A stretch of DNA of 64,000 bases, taken from NCBI GenBank assembly GCA_008638375.1, contig CM018031.1, forward strand, positions 12,806,562 through 12,870,561. The letters run 5' to 3'. A program made the position numbers and the translations under genes. How positions within the stretch are numbered: position 1 is the stretch's first letter; each line of letters opens with the position of its first letter. Shown here piece by piece: positions 47,972-59,400 of this stretch. This DNA comes from Nyssa sinensis. Taxonomy: Eukaryota; Streptophyta; Magnoliopsida; Cornales; Nyssaceae. Under the pieces are notes generated by a model, which did not search any database, had not been told where the DNA came from, and saw nothing but the letters and a program-made list of their open reading frames with translations.

Positions 47972-48140
47972 CAATGATCAGAGGACTATCCAGAAATGGG
48001 AACCTCAGCATATAGATAACCTCCCTGAAGTATTTTGTGGTAACACGTATCCCACATCCCCCCAATGATCAGAGGATTATCGAGAAATGGAAACCGCAGC
48101 ATATAGATGACCTCCCTGAAGTATTTTGTGGTAACACGTA
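47972..48140 (+). repeat. Tandem duplication of an ASA exon 3 segment
   Basis: Two 78-bp copies, 47972-48049 and 48063-48140, both encode the ASA block RIIEKWKPQHIDDLPEVFCG (second copy wording), followed by GGTAACACGTA. The copies differ at a handful of positions and are separated by a C-rich 13-bp spacer, so the duplication postdates loss of function. Confidence 0.9.
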
Positions 48141-51100
48141 ATGTTTCATGATTTTACTTTATTAATTTTTTCTTTCTTATTTGGGTTATTCAATTTGAAT
48201 TCTGAAGCGGCATAGTTAATGAATAAGTGGCCCTAAAGTTTGTGAATGTTTTGCTGAACTAATCACATTTTGTTAGTAATGAGAATAAGTGAAGCACCTG
48301 TAGTGTCACTCAATGACACACAAGCGTGTGTGCACACATTATATGTATATATTTATGTATGTCCTAGAGTACTTGAAGAGAAAAGATGACTTGCCTTAAC
48401 CTCATGCTTACAAGGAGAATGAATTAAACACCTGCTGGTCAATGATATACATATACATATACATGCAAACATAACATATGTGTCTACTTACCCAAAAACG
48501 TGTGTGTACTTGTCCAGAGTGTAATTGCAGAGGGATGGCAACTCAACTTAATTCCCCAAACATTCTCCCACCTATTAGGGGTCAGCCACATAAGTTTTAG
48601 TCTGCCATTTCACTCAGTGTAGTTTTATATGGCAATAGTTTCCCCTTCTACAAGTTTAACTCCTATTATGTACCCAACAAACCAATTCTCCATCAGTTAG
48701 TAAGCCTATTTTTTTAATAGCTCATGAACACTGAACATTTAATATTGAAATGCTCACTTAATCAAATCAACCATCACTTTTTGTCACCCTTAGAATAATG
48801 GTAGTACGGTTCTAGGTTTTGATTTGGTCTGCATTTGGTTTTATGATCTAGCACAATTTTGGAATTTTGATAAACATCGTTGGTCAAATGTACTTCAGAT
48901 AATATAGCATTTGTTTGATTGCACACACATAGTATGTTGTTGGGCTAGATAATCAATCTTCTTCTTTTTTCCAGTTATAATTTTCTTTGTGACCTAGGTT
49001 CCTTGTCAGTTATATGCAATGAGCCTGAGCTGAGACAAATTTTTGAAGAAATTGTTTGGTGTTGCATCTAAAGCTGATATTTTCAATGGCATATAATGTC
49101 TCTAATTGATATTATGAAATGATAAATTGAGTTTACTGTTGAAGCCATACAGGATGTCACGTTGTTCTAAGATATACTAATTACTAATAATATTCTCATT
49201 TCTCTTGAGTGTGTGTGTGTGTGTTTTTTTGGTCAATACAATATAATTTTTTGGTCAGAGATGTACTTTATTTTCGTTGTTATGTTTTGGTGTTTATATG
49301 TGCTTTTTAATTGTACATATACGTGTCATCTGTCTTTCTAAATTGCAGTTGTTTATTTCTGTTGAAAATTTCACAACTGGTTTGGTTTTGTATATTTAGG
49401 CGACAATTTCCTTAGTCATGTCACCACAAATTGGAAGACTAAAGTATTTTAAATGATCATGTTCAGTCCCGACAAATATGTTGGTTTCATTGTAAAGTCA
49501 ACGAAATCTGGCAATGTACTTCCTTCGTAGTTGCTTATTTCTCATACGATATGGTGCTTTATGTAGATAAGACACAGCTGCCATTATCAAATGCTCCAGA
49601 GATGACAGAAACCTTCCTGCTGTTCATCTAGGCCTTTATCACAATATGATTGCATTTGACTTTGATCATGCGGAGAAGGTGAAAAGACTTTACCCCTTGA
49701 ACCTTTAGTTGATCTCAGATGATTTGCATTTTGGATTTTAGTGGTTTCTTGTATGTTGCTTAACAATTCATCAAGATGTATTTTAGTTACATGCCCTGGT
49801 GTTGCTTTTATTTTATTTTAATATTTTAATGTTTTTTATTTGAATGGAAATTATTACGCTAAAGCTTCTTTGCCTGCATGAAGAGGTGTAATCTATCCAA
49901 ATAAGAGAATAGAATATGACCTGTGTTGATATCTCACCTCTGATCATTAGAAGTACTTTTAAGATCTGATATTTTATGTGATTTTTTTAACTAATCCAAA
50001 AAAAAAAAAAAAGATGTGATTTATGGACTCTTCTGTTTCTGGACATTCCTAAGTTTTTATTAATGTTTTGATTGTTCTCCAGATATTTTGGCAGTAAAGT
50101 AGATGTCAAAATTAAGACTTTATGGATTTGATTTATGAGATAGTGAACCGCTAGTTTCTTCAATAGTGAACTTATTTCGAATCGATTGGACATTTTCACC
50201 TTTCAATATTATTGAGTTTTTATTTTTTTTTATGTGGTAATTTGTTCCATCTCAGAAAGCATATGTGTTGTACTGATGCGATTATATCGATTTTCTTCTG
50301 TTGAGGAGGCCTTCAATGTTGGAATGAACCAGTTGGAAACTTTAGAGTGCATGATATAGTCTCGTAACCAATTTTATGCTTAATGACCGACACTCTTGCT
50401 TATTTTGATTTTTTTTGTTCATTTTCAGTATGTTTGATTTGATTGTTAATTTCAGCCCAAGGCTGGCTGCAGGTTGTATTGAATTATATACCAGCCTTTT
50501 GATTGAAGAAGTCAACCATGACAAGTGAAGCATACCAGAACGCCATGTTGCAAGCTTTAGAACATATCGTGGCTGGGGATATTTTCCAGATTATTTGAAG
50601 TCAGCGATCTGAATGGAGAACTTTTGCAGACCCATTTGAAGACTACAGGGTATTAAGAATTGTTAAGCCAAGTCCATATTTGACTTATTTACAAGTGTGC
50701 CTGTTCTTCCCTGAAAACTTTTTTTTTCCCGAGGTGTTTATTAGGCTTGAGGGTGTATTCTGGTTACTTCAAGTCCAGAAATTGCTATTCGTGTGAAGAA
50801 GGTAAACTAATACGATAGTTTAAATTATTGAGCCATTCATGTTCTCTATTATATTCTGAATTCCAATATTGATAATACACATAACGTTGTACATTGAAAT
50901 TCCAAGTTTCACCGTTACTGCAGAATGGATGCATTTTTCAAAAACAGATTGCTGCAGTTTGGTTTTAATTGGCATTAATGACTTGGATGTGCATCCACTC
51001 TTGTTGACAGAGTAGGCTCACTAATCAATCCCTTGCTGGGACTATTAGGAGGAAGAAGATGCCCAAAGAAGATTACATGTTGGAAAAACAACTTCTAAAT

Positions 51101-52598
51101 GATGAAAAGCAATGTGCAGAACACATAATACTGGTTGACTTGGGACGGAATGACGTTGGAAAGGTTTGTACTCCAATTTTCTTAAAGGAGTGCTATTTGC
51201 ACCCCTCTACCAAGGGCCTCCACTTCACCTTTTTTTTTTTGTTAAATGAATGTTATGATTTTTTTTTTTGGCATGCAAGGGCAATTGAATAATTTCACTT
51301 TTAAATTGAAGCTCCTTGCAGACAGAAGGGGAGTGTTAATGGTATTCCCCCTTTCTTAATTATATGTTTATAGATTCTGCATGGTGCAAGACTGAGTATA
51401 TAGTTCATCATACCAAGATTGTGCCAAATTTTTATGTAAACTTATTCTGAATGGATGTAGTATCTCACTGACTGAATATGAAAGATTAAGAGGATGTCCT
51501 TGATGGATCTCTGGGTTTGCTTTCTTTGCTTGTCTCTTTTTTAGATTAAGACCTCCATCAAACAATGTTTGAGAATGAATATATAAAGAAATTACTATAG
51601 AAAATGAATTCTTTCTCTTCTTGTTCCTGCTGGGCGCCAGGACAGGGAGCAGTTCCACTTTTATTCTCAACTACTAATGCACGTTTTTTCTTTTCAACAA
51701 ATTTTCATAACTAATTTTATGGATCAATATGGTCCATGCACATGTGTGTGCAAATAAACAAGAAGAAGAAGAAGAAGAAGCACACACACATGTAGCTTTG
51801 TATTCATTCTTCTTGAATGGCAACCCTCCAAAACTTAGAACTTAGTAATTGCAAGTCCTTCCTCGCTTCAGCACTTTGAACCCATTTCTGCCCTGCCCTT
51901 GCATTGTGCTGCTAAGTTCTTTGAATATGGGTGTGCTTTGAATGATTGTAAGCAGAAAATTTTTCACCCTGTTGTCCTATGGTCTATTGTGAAGGTGCTA
52001 CATAGTTCCTGTTACTCCCAGTCTAATGTTATACCTTGTATAAGCTTCTTCGGCAGGAGTTTCAATCCAAATGTTTTAAACAATTTTCAAATGTGTTCAT
52101 CAGTGAAACTTTTATATTGTTATGAAATTGCTTTAATTCTAATTTATCTTGGTATTTTACTTATGGGGAGACAGCATGATGTTATGTTACTAGTGATTTT
52201 TTATTTTTAATTTTGGTACTTTACCTAGTGATACAATCCCACCTTTCAAGCCATCCATGTGGGTTTTTGGTGGTACATATGCCAGTACTTTATAATCATT
52301 CCCGGCCTCTGATTTTTACGATCTGGCTTTATTCTTTTGCAAAGCTTATATTTCGTTGCCCATTATCCTGTAACTAATACATACTATTCGCACAGGATCT
52401 CCAAGGCTTGGATCTGTGAATGTTGAAAAGCTCCTTTTTTCGCACAGAGCTCATCAACGTTGAATTGTATTCCCAGTTTCACAGTAAGTATTTCTTTATT
52501 GCATTTTACAAGGTGGTTGTATTTATGTGGAAAAAGGAGAATTTAAAATACTTAACACTCTACTTATATTGCATGAAAATTTAGATCAATGACGTATC

Positions 52599-53518
52599 CA
52601 GTGTTTTCAAAGGCTACTGCTTGCTTGCCTAGGCGACATGGGTGAGACAATTTTCAGTCTTAGTACCTTAATATGTTACTAGTGAGGCATTTTTGAGAGG
52701 TGATGCCTAAGCGATCGTCTTAGGCTCGGAGAAGCCTTTTTAATTATAACGTATTATACTTGTATGTTTCTATTGTTTTATGAAATTATTTAACAATTCT
52801 ATAAGAGGCATATTGGTATGAAAGAACATAGTTTAGAGTAGAAGTATTATTATCCAATCTATTATATTAATACAAATATTATTATTAAAAATTAGCACAA
52901 AACTGGCCTTATAAACATTTGAATTATTTGAATTATTACCAAAATGCAAAGCTTTGAAGGGAGTAACACTTTTAACATGTAAAAAATTATAAGTAGTGAT
53001 TGATATTGTACTACAACTAGCAAATTGTAATAATTCTTCACAAAATCTAAACTTGTCCACGATAAAAGTTATTTCCTCCATCAACCAGATTGACCACCCA
53101 TATGTGAAGTATTTCCAACATAGGTCTAACCTTTTAAGAATCAGGTCAAAGGTCTATGAGATTGACCTTATCATATACCAAGTTCACAAAAATTTATTTT
53201 ATATAAGATTTGGATAGATAAAAGAATTTTGAATATTCATTGATAAGAAAGCACCAAAACGTTAAATGGCCACATCACTTGAATAAATCATATGTGACCA
53301 CATTTAGATTGAACTTTTTAGTGTTATCGGATAATTATTATAATTATAATATATTATTTGACTTAGAATTGAATTAACTTTTAATGTCAAATGGATTTTC
53401 TTCTTATTATTATTATAAATTAGTGCTTTGCTTTACTAAGATTGGTGTTTTTTTTTTTTTGACGCCTCACTTTTTGGGCAATATGAGACCGTTAGGGTGC
53501 TCGCCTTTAACAACACTG
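52599..53518. mobile_element. hAT-type non-autonomous transposon in ASA pseudogene
   Basis: A 920-bp element with terminal inverted repeats CAGTGTTTTCAAAGGC (left) and CAGTGTTGTTAAAGGCGAG (reverse complement of right end), flanked by 8-bp duplications GACGTATC (52591-52598) and GATGTATC (53519-53526) that match at 7 of 8 bases. The subterminal ends carry several GCCTNAGGC-like motifs. The interior is AT-rich with no transposase. An 8-bp target duplication and CAGTG ends are typical of hAT elements. It lies in the intron after exon 9. Confidence 0.88.
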
Positions 53519-53567
53519 GATGTATCTAACATCATTATCTTTTCAAGGAAAAATGAAAATCTAATGA

Positions 53568-53707
53568 TGAGGTTGTTCATAGTGACTTAGAGATCACGAG
53601 TTAGAGTCATGTAAACAACTTTTCTACTTGTGGGAATAAGGTTATGTACACTTAACCTTCCTTAGATCTCGCAGTAGTGGGAGCCTGGTGAACTCTAATT
53701 GCCCTTT
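53568..53707 (+). mobile_element. Au-like SINE
   Basis: The 3' half reads GGTTATGTACACTTAACCTT ... CGCAGTAGTGGGAGCCTGGT ... TTGCCCTTT, the characteristic 3' half of the plant Au SINE family. The upstream part has a tRNA-like box B relic, GAGTTAGAGTC, and a weaker box A. It has decayed and no clear target duplication was found. Confidence 0.65.
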
Positions 53708-54866
53708 ATAATTTATGATTGTAGGCATGTTTGAGTAACCCATCAGTTTTTCCCCACCTTGTTATAGATGATTTATTATCATGGTATTCGAGAATATTCA
53801 ATGTGTGTTTGAGTAACCCATCAGTTTTTTTTTCTCTTTACAAATGAATTTAGTGACAGCTTATATCTGCCGTGTGCTGCATTGCCTGTTGGGATAGTTG
53901 GTGGAGCACCAAAGGTTTAGATCAGCTGTATGCTTCCTCGTATACTAATACATGCAATTATATTATTGATTTTTCATGATTCTGAGCTATTGGCAACTCC
54001 CAGTTTCATTCTAAAACTTGCTGCAGTTAATTTAAACTGTATAGTCCTGCAAGTCCAATCTAAATATTGCCTAAGTAAATTATCCCTAAATTTTAAGTTG
54101 ATGGGTGGCTCCATCACTTGTTTGGGTTTGGCCTTTGGGTGGGTTTTGATAAAGATATTTTCGGTCTTGGGTTATGTTTGAGATGATCCTTGAACATCAG
54201 TTGAGTTCAAAGTGAGACTAATGCTAATTGGGTTGCGTCTAAGTTGAGACCAACCTGTCCCAAAGCCCACCTCATTGCAACATTCCCCATTCTTACATGT
54301 CCAAGCAGTTTTTGCATTTACAAAGGGGTATGGGATATAATTGAAAGGAATTCTTCATGTTGCTTCCGAACAAAGCCTTATTGCAGAATTGTGACCAAGT
54401 TGAGATTTCAACAATCTTGCAGAGTAATGGTCCAACGGTAAATTTTGATTCTTTACATGGTTCTTAAGTTTTATATAAATACATACTATGGGATCTATAA
54501 TCTTTTTCAACTCGTGGAAGTAAATTTTGTGTGGTTCTTGTTGTCTGTTATGCTGCAATATATAGGTTAGAGCCATGGCATTGATGGATCAATTGGAACT
54601 GAAAAAGCTTCGGCCGTATAGTGGTGGATTTGGGAGATTTGGATATTGCTCTAGCTTTGAGAACCATTGTATTTCCATCCGGTATGGGTTATGAGTTACG
54701 ACATTGTACAAGGATGCGAACATGTGCAGAGATCGGGTTGGCTATCTTCAAACCGGGGGCTGGTATTGTGGCAGACAGCAATCCTGAGGAGGAGCTGTGT
54801 GTGAGAACAAAGCCATGGCTCGTCTGTGCTATTGATCTTGCAGAGTCGTCGTTTGTTGAAAAATAA

Positions 54867-55411
54867 TAAAGATTTTTTACGCTAGTTTTTCCCCCCCTCT
54901 TCTTGAAATGTGGTTTAGAGGTTGCAAGTCACCTTTTTGTGTGGATGATTTTCATTTGGAAAGTTATGATAGATATCTGATAAGACTAGTGTTGCAAGAG
55001 CAGCAACAGTAATGTCCTAAAGTAAAACATTTGGTATCTGCATCTAAAACATAACGTTGAAAAATATCTGCGATTCCCTTCTGGAAATAAAACATTAGCT
55101 GTGGCTTTACTCTCGACCTGTATCTACACGGGGAAGATCATGATGGAAACAGGTTCGAAGTGGCCGCTTCTCTTATCAAAGATGGTGACGAGACAAACCA
55201 TTCTCTGACAACCACAGTGAAGTTTATTCCGTCCAATGAAACCTGGAAGCCCAAGTGTTTATATTTCCTTAGATTCTTTTTTAAATGTTGTGTTTTCTCT
55301 TTTTGTTTACTTTTTCAATTTTCATGGAAACCCGAAGGCCAACTAAACCAATGTGTGTAGAGCTAAGTCACAAACGGGATTTGAGTTCACCAAGTTTTGG
55401 GTATACTTCTT
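54867..55411. other. Spacer with an exon-like fragment
   Basis: After the ASA stop codon the sequence is non-coding apart from the fragment at 55094-55255, listed separately. Confidence 0.5.
55094..55255 (+). pseudogene. Unrecognised coding-like fragment
   Basis: The plus-strand frame starting TGTGGCTTTACT reads CGFTLDLYLHGEDHDGNRFE, then VAASLIKDGDETNHSLTTTV, then KFIPSNETWKPK, with balanced codon use unlike the flanks. No start codon or splice context is certain and the family was not recognised. It may be an exon of a gene lost by rearrangement. Confidence 0.4.
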
Positions 55412-55855
55412 CTAAGCTATTTGAGGCTTATTCTATCAATTTGACATCCGAGAGTATGATCTTAAGACTTGAATCAGAAACCTTATGGATAAGTTCATAA
55501 AGTCCCTTTCTTCTAAGCTATTTTTGGAGCTCATTCTATCAATCAACACTGTATTGACGTCAGATTCTAATCTCAAGATTCGAATTGGAAATCTTATGGA
55601 TAATTTCAAAAGTTGACTCCTTACAGTGCTTTTGTTCTGAGCTATTCTTGGAACATATTTTATCAACACACTGTATCGACGTTCGAGAGTCTAATCTCAA
55701 GATTTCAATTGAAAATTTTATGAATAACTTTCTGAAGTCTTTTTTTTATAGATATTCTTGGGGTAACACACTGTATTGACCCCAAGATTCGAATTGCAAG
55801 CCTCGTGGATAATTCTATGAAGTCCTTTTCATCTAAGCTATCCTTGGGGTTGGGA
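55412..55855. repeat. Degenerate minisatellite, 4-5 units of about 85-125 bp
   Basis: Units start at 55412, 55513, 55637, 55747 and 55833 with CTAAGCTATTYTTGG-like sequence, then TATCAACACACTGTATTGAC, TCAAGATTCGAATTG, TTATGGATAATTTC and AAGTCCTTTTC blocks in the same order. Indels account for the length differences. The last unit is partial. Confidence 0.88.
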
Positions 55856-55992
55856 CTATGACCACATCGTCAAGTTTCAGGATGGAAAACGAGACTGGTT
55901 GAGTTTGTTTGTACACAAGGCCCTCTTGTCTTTACCCGTGAGCTGTCAAAGATTAATCCGGTTCGTCATTGTCCGTTGTCGCCTATAGGATG

Positions 55993-56000
55993 TATATAAA
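55993..56000 (+). promoter_or_regulatory. Likely TATA box of the FQR1-like gene
   Basis: TATATAAA, 440 bases upstream of the start codon. A GC-richer leader follows at 56050-56200, and a probable 5' UTR intron runs from GCAAG|GTTACA (about 56193) to GTGCAG at about 56353. The leader exon assignment is inferred from splice-like sites only. Confidence 0.5.
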
Positions 56001-56432
56001 TTATACATTCATAGATGCATAAATACAAACGAGGGAGAAAACAAGTACAATGAGAAGGAAAAGGATAGCTCATGTGATAACCTTTCAGACGTGGCGGAAT
56101 CTGCGTCGATTTCTTGCCGTTTGGCTCTCCTGCCACTCAATTCCAAACGCACCATTATCGGTTTCTCCAGTACGCATTTTTCCGGCACGCAAGGTTACAC
56201 CCTTCCCCCCTCACCTTCTTATTGCACTCCTCTGTTTGATAAAATGTTCCCAAAAGAATAGAAAATCCCCACGATGATATATATGGGGTTTTTTTTTTAA
56301 TTCAGTTTGGACTGAATTGTGATACATAACTTGTTAATTCATGGATTGTGCAGATTTCATTTGCTTATCTGGGTGAAGGCTGCTGTGCTATTACCATACT
56401 TTGCATAAAAAATCAATTGGTGGGTCTGAACT

Positions 56433-59400
56433 ATGGCCACCACCAAGGTTTACGTAGTGTGAGTATTACTCTCTGTCCTTTTTCACTCACATACGCGAGC
56501 TCTAGCAGGAAATAATTGCTTTTAGTAAGGGATCTAATTCCTGTTTGAATGCTTTATCTCTATCTTTGAATCTTTCTCAGCATGATCAGGGAATCTCCTT
56601 CTTGTTGCAGATACTATTCCTTGCACGGACATGCGGAGATTATGGCACGTGAAGAGCAAAGAGGAGCTAATTCGGTTCAAGGTGTTGAAGCAACACTTTG
56701 GCAGGTACATCATCTTATATTTATGCCGCAGCAAAATATAAGAATTAATCTAAAACCTTCCATAACCAGGCTCTGATACTATTGAACCACCAAAATGCTA
56801 TACTTATTTTTTTTGGTTGGATTCCTAGGATACCAGTTGTTATGATTCTTTCAGTTGACCGATTTCTGTAATACATGTTAGATTATTTGGTTCTGAGTAT
56901 ATACTTGTACGTACATATGTATGTTTTCTTATATGGTTCATTGAGTCATGCTGTAGTCGGCTCTGAAGCAATACTACTGCAATGCATCAATCTGCAACAA
57001 TATTGAATTGTCATTACAGATGTTTTATCCTTGCTGTGCTGAATATTTTATATAGTCCAGAGTTTCAGAATCATATAAATACAGGGATGCATATTGTAAA
57101 ACCTGGAGAAGGATTTCTGGAAGTGATGTATGCTTAGTGAACATATATTCTTGTAATTGAACAAATATGAAGAGACTTGTTTCTTATAATCTTAACTATG
57201 TGATTCCAGAAAAATTCTTATCACATTAAATTCTAAATGAAACTCAATAAAAATGAACTTTTCCATGTTTTTGATTGTATTCTTATTATTATTACTTAAT
57301 AATAAGAATAGGAAATGCTCTCTCTTGTTATAGTTTGTTTGAATTTAATGAAAACAAAATAGGTACCCGAGACACTCCCCAACCTGGTATTGGAAAAAAT
57401 GAAGGCTCCTCCTAAAGCGAATGATGTGGTTGTGATCAAGCCAGAACAACTTGTAGAAGCTGATGGTTTTATTTTTGGCTTTCCTTCTCGATTTGGCATG
57501 ATGCCAGCCCAATTCCTGGCCTTCTTTGATGCCACCCATGAGTTATGGGCTACCCAAGCACTCGCTGGCAAACCTGCTGGAATCTTCTGGAGTACAGGCT
57601 TCCATGGTGGAGGCCAAGAGAACTCTGCGTGAGTTTCTAAGTTCCTCTGTTTCCTCTACTTGACTCGTTTGATGGGTGATGTTGCAATTTCATTGAGTAG
57701 TATTTTGTGATTCCTTCACTTTGTGTTGTATCTCTTATATTAGCATGACTGCCAATATTAGAAAAGGTTTATTACTAAAGATTCATAGAATTTTACATGC
57801 ATAGAAATTTTGTATGGTTGTGTGCATCTATACTCCAAAACCCCCATAGTGGTGGGAGGCTGGGAGCCTTGTGCATAAGGCTGGCCCTTCTTGGGCTAGC
57901 CCAAAAAGTAAACCTCCTTTTTCACAAGCACTAACACACTACTAGTGTACTTTATATTACACACAAATAATACAACCACTTGTACACAAACTAGTGTACA
58001 AATTTATACTATTAAGTTATTAACTTTTACAACAAAAAGACTACGAAAGGACTTGCATGACATATGCGACAACACACGCTGCACATGCGTCCAAGTGTAG
58101 GATACTTAGCCTCACACTTGAATGTCTATGCTCTTTCGCTTATGCACAATACTCAAAGAGTTTTTAATCTGCAACTCAAGTCACTCACACTAGATTTGTA
58201 TCCTCACACTACAAGGACCCAAAGATCCATATATATAGGCTTGCAAACTTAGTTTCTCACTGACTTGGTAGACCCTTCTAGATCTTCATTAAGGCAGCAT
58301 GAATGGCTGTACAAGGATCATTTTAGAAAGGGAGAGGTCCACAGAGAGAAGTGAGAGGATGTGAGAGAATTCCCGAGAGAGAAAGAGTTGACGGTGCGAG
58401 AGAATTCCGAGAGAGAATGATCTTGAGAGAGAAAGAGTCTGTGTTGACTCCTAGTACTTCCCTCTTAACACTTAACTCTTTCATTTTGAATCGCTATTGA
58501 TGATTTTTTCCTTATACACTAGCACGATTGCTAGTTTTCCATCTCGAAATTTCACATTCAAGCTTGAATTTGCTGGTGCGACTGTGTTCCTGCTTTGAAC
58601 TAGAAATACTGCTATCTTCCCTGTGCCATGCTTGTGATGCTTGCTTCAAATCATAGAGAGCTTTTCTTAGCTTGAAAACAAACTTTGGTTGTTCTTTTTC
58701 TCAAGCCCTTGTGGATTCTCCATGTTAAAATTTTATACTTCTTAAATTTTTAAATTTGTAATCAAACATATAGGAAAAAAATCCCTTCCCCCCACCCAAA
58801 TAAACTCTTGGCCCCCTCCCTGACCTACCATACATCATTTCCATCATCATTCATCATCACTCGCACAGGAAAATCCATTTCCAAAGTCACAAAAAACATG
58901 AAGATGAAGTAGGAATGATTGATAGGCATTTAAAGTACGGAGATGATGAATGACAAGAAAATTGAATTCCCACCTGAAAATTTTGTTATAATTTAGTAAT
59001 TTTTTGACAGCTGTGGAGGGAAGTCTAGGTGGTGGTTCTGGTTCTATTAGGTGTAACAGTGGTGGTGTGCCAATTGTAAGGGTGGTCTCAAGGTGTTTAA
59101 CAAAGTGGATGATGGACCTTGGAGTTAGGTGGTGTGTGATGGCGAAGGAATCGGTGGTCGGGTATGGTTGGCAAGGGTTAACCAAGCATCGGCCACCACC
59201 ATCTCGAGCAAAGGCATGATGCACAAAATCAGCACCTTCATCATTCGTCGTCACCATCATCATCATCTTCCTCTTTACGCTCACTATACCATAATTGATC
59301 ATGAACAAAGACTCGTGTTTCTACTTTCTCCCTATCAAGCTATCGACCAAAACTCAAAAATTCATAGCCTTCCTTGGATTTGTTTAAGCAAATATCCCAG

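Larger units (their letters stand above)
46752..54866 (+). pseudogene. Anthranilate synthase alpha subunit (ASA) pseudogene with introns
   Basis: The enzyme makes anthranilate from chorismate in plastids. Eleven exon relics keep GT..AG borders: 46752-46930 (Ser/Arg-rich, transit-peptide-like), 47085-47245 (GNLIPLYRSIFSHHLTPVF), 47452-48140 (YSVIGAQP), 49567-49678 (RDDRNLPAVHLGLYHN), 50256-50347 (RFSSVEEAFN), 50456-50694 (PSPYLTYLQ), 50745-50801 (ILVTSSPEI), 51011-51163 ([20 protein letters not shown], folate/chorismate-binding block), 52396-52483, 53855-53914 (ALPV, GGAPKV) and 54566-54866 (DIALALRTIVFP, GAGIVADSN, AIDLAESSFVEK). Lesions: frameshifts in exons 2, 3, 5, 6 and 11, stops in exons 5, 6 (QII then stop then SQR) and 7 (R to stop), a repeat insertion and duplication in exon 3, and loss of most of exon 10. 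Kept introns exclude a retrocopy. Confidence 0.93.

Noticed and set aside
54621..54866. A separate short gene at 54.6-54.9 kb
   Set aside because: It is the last exon of the anthranilate synthase pseudogene (DIALALRTIVFP, AIDLAESSFVEK).
57835..57890. Second Au-SINE tail (GTGGTGGGAGGCTGGGAGCC)
   Set aside because: The similarity to the SINE 3' region is short and there are no upstream tRNA-like boxes, so it was not called.
58847..59308. Minus-strand open frame of 153 codons in FQR1-like intron 3
   Set aside because: Composition is driven by CAC/CAT/TGG-rich low-complexity DNA that is open on both strands; no domain is recognisable.
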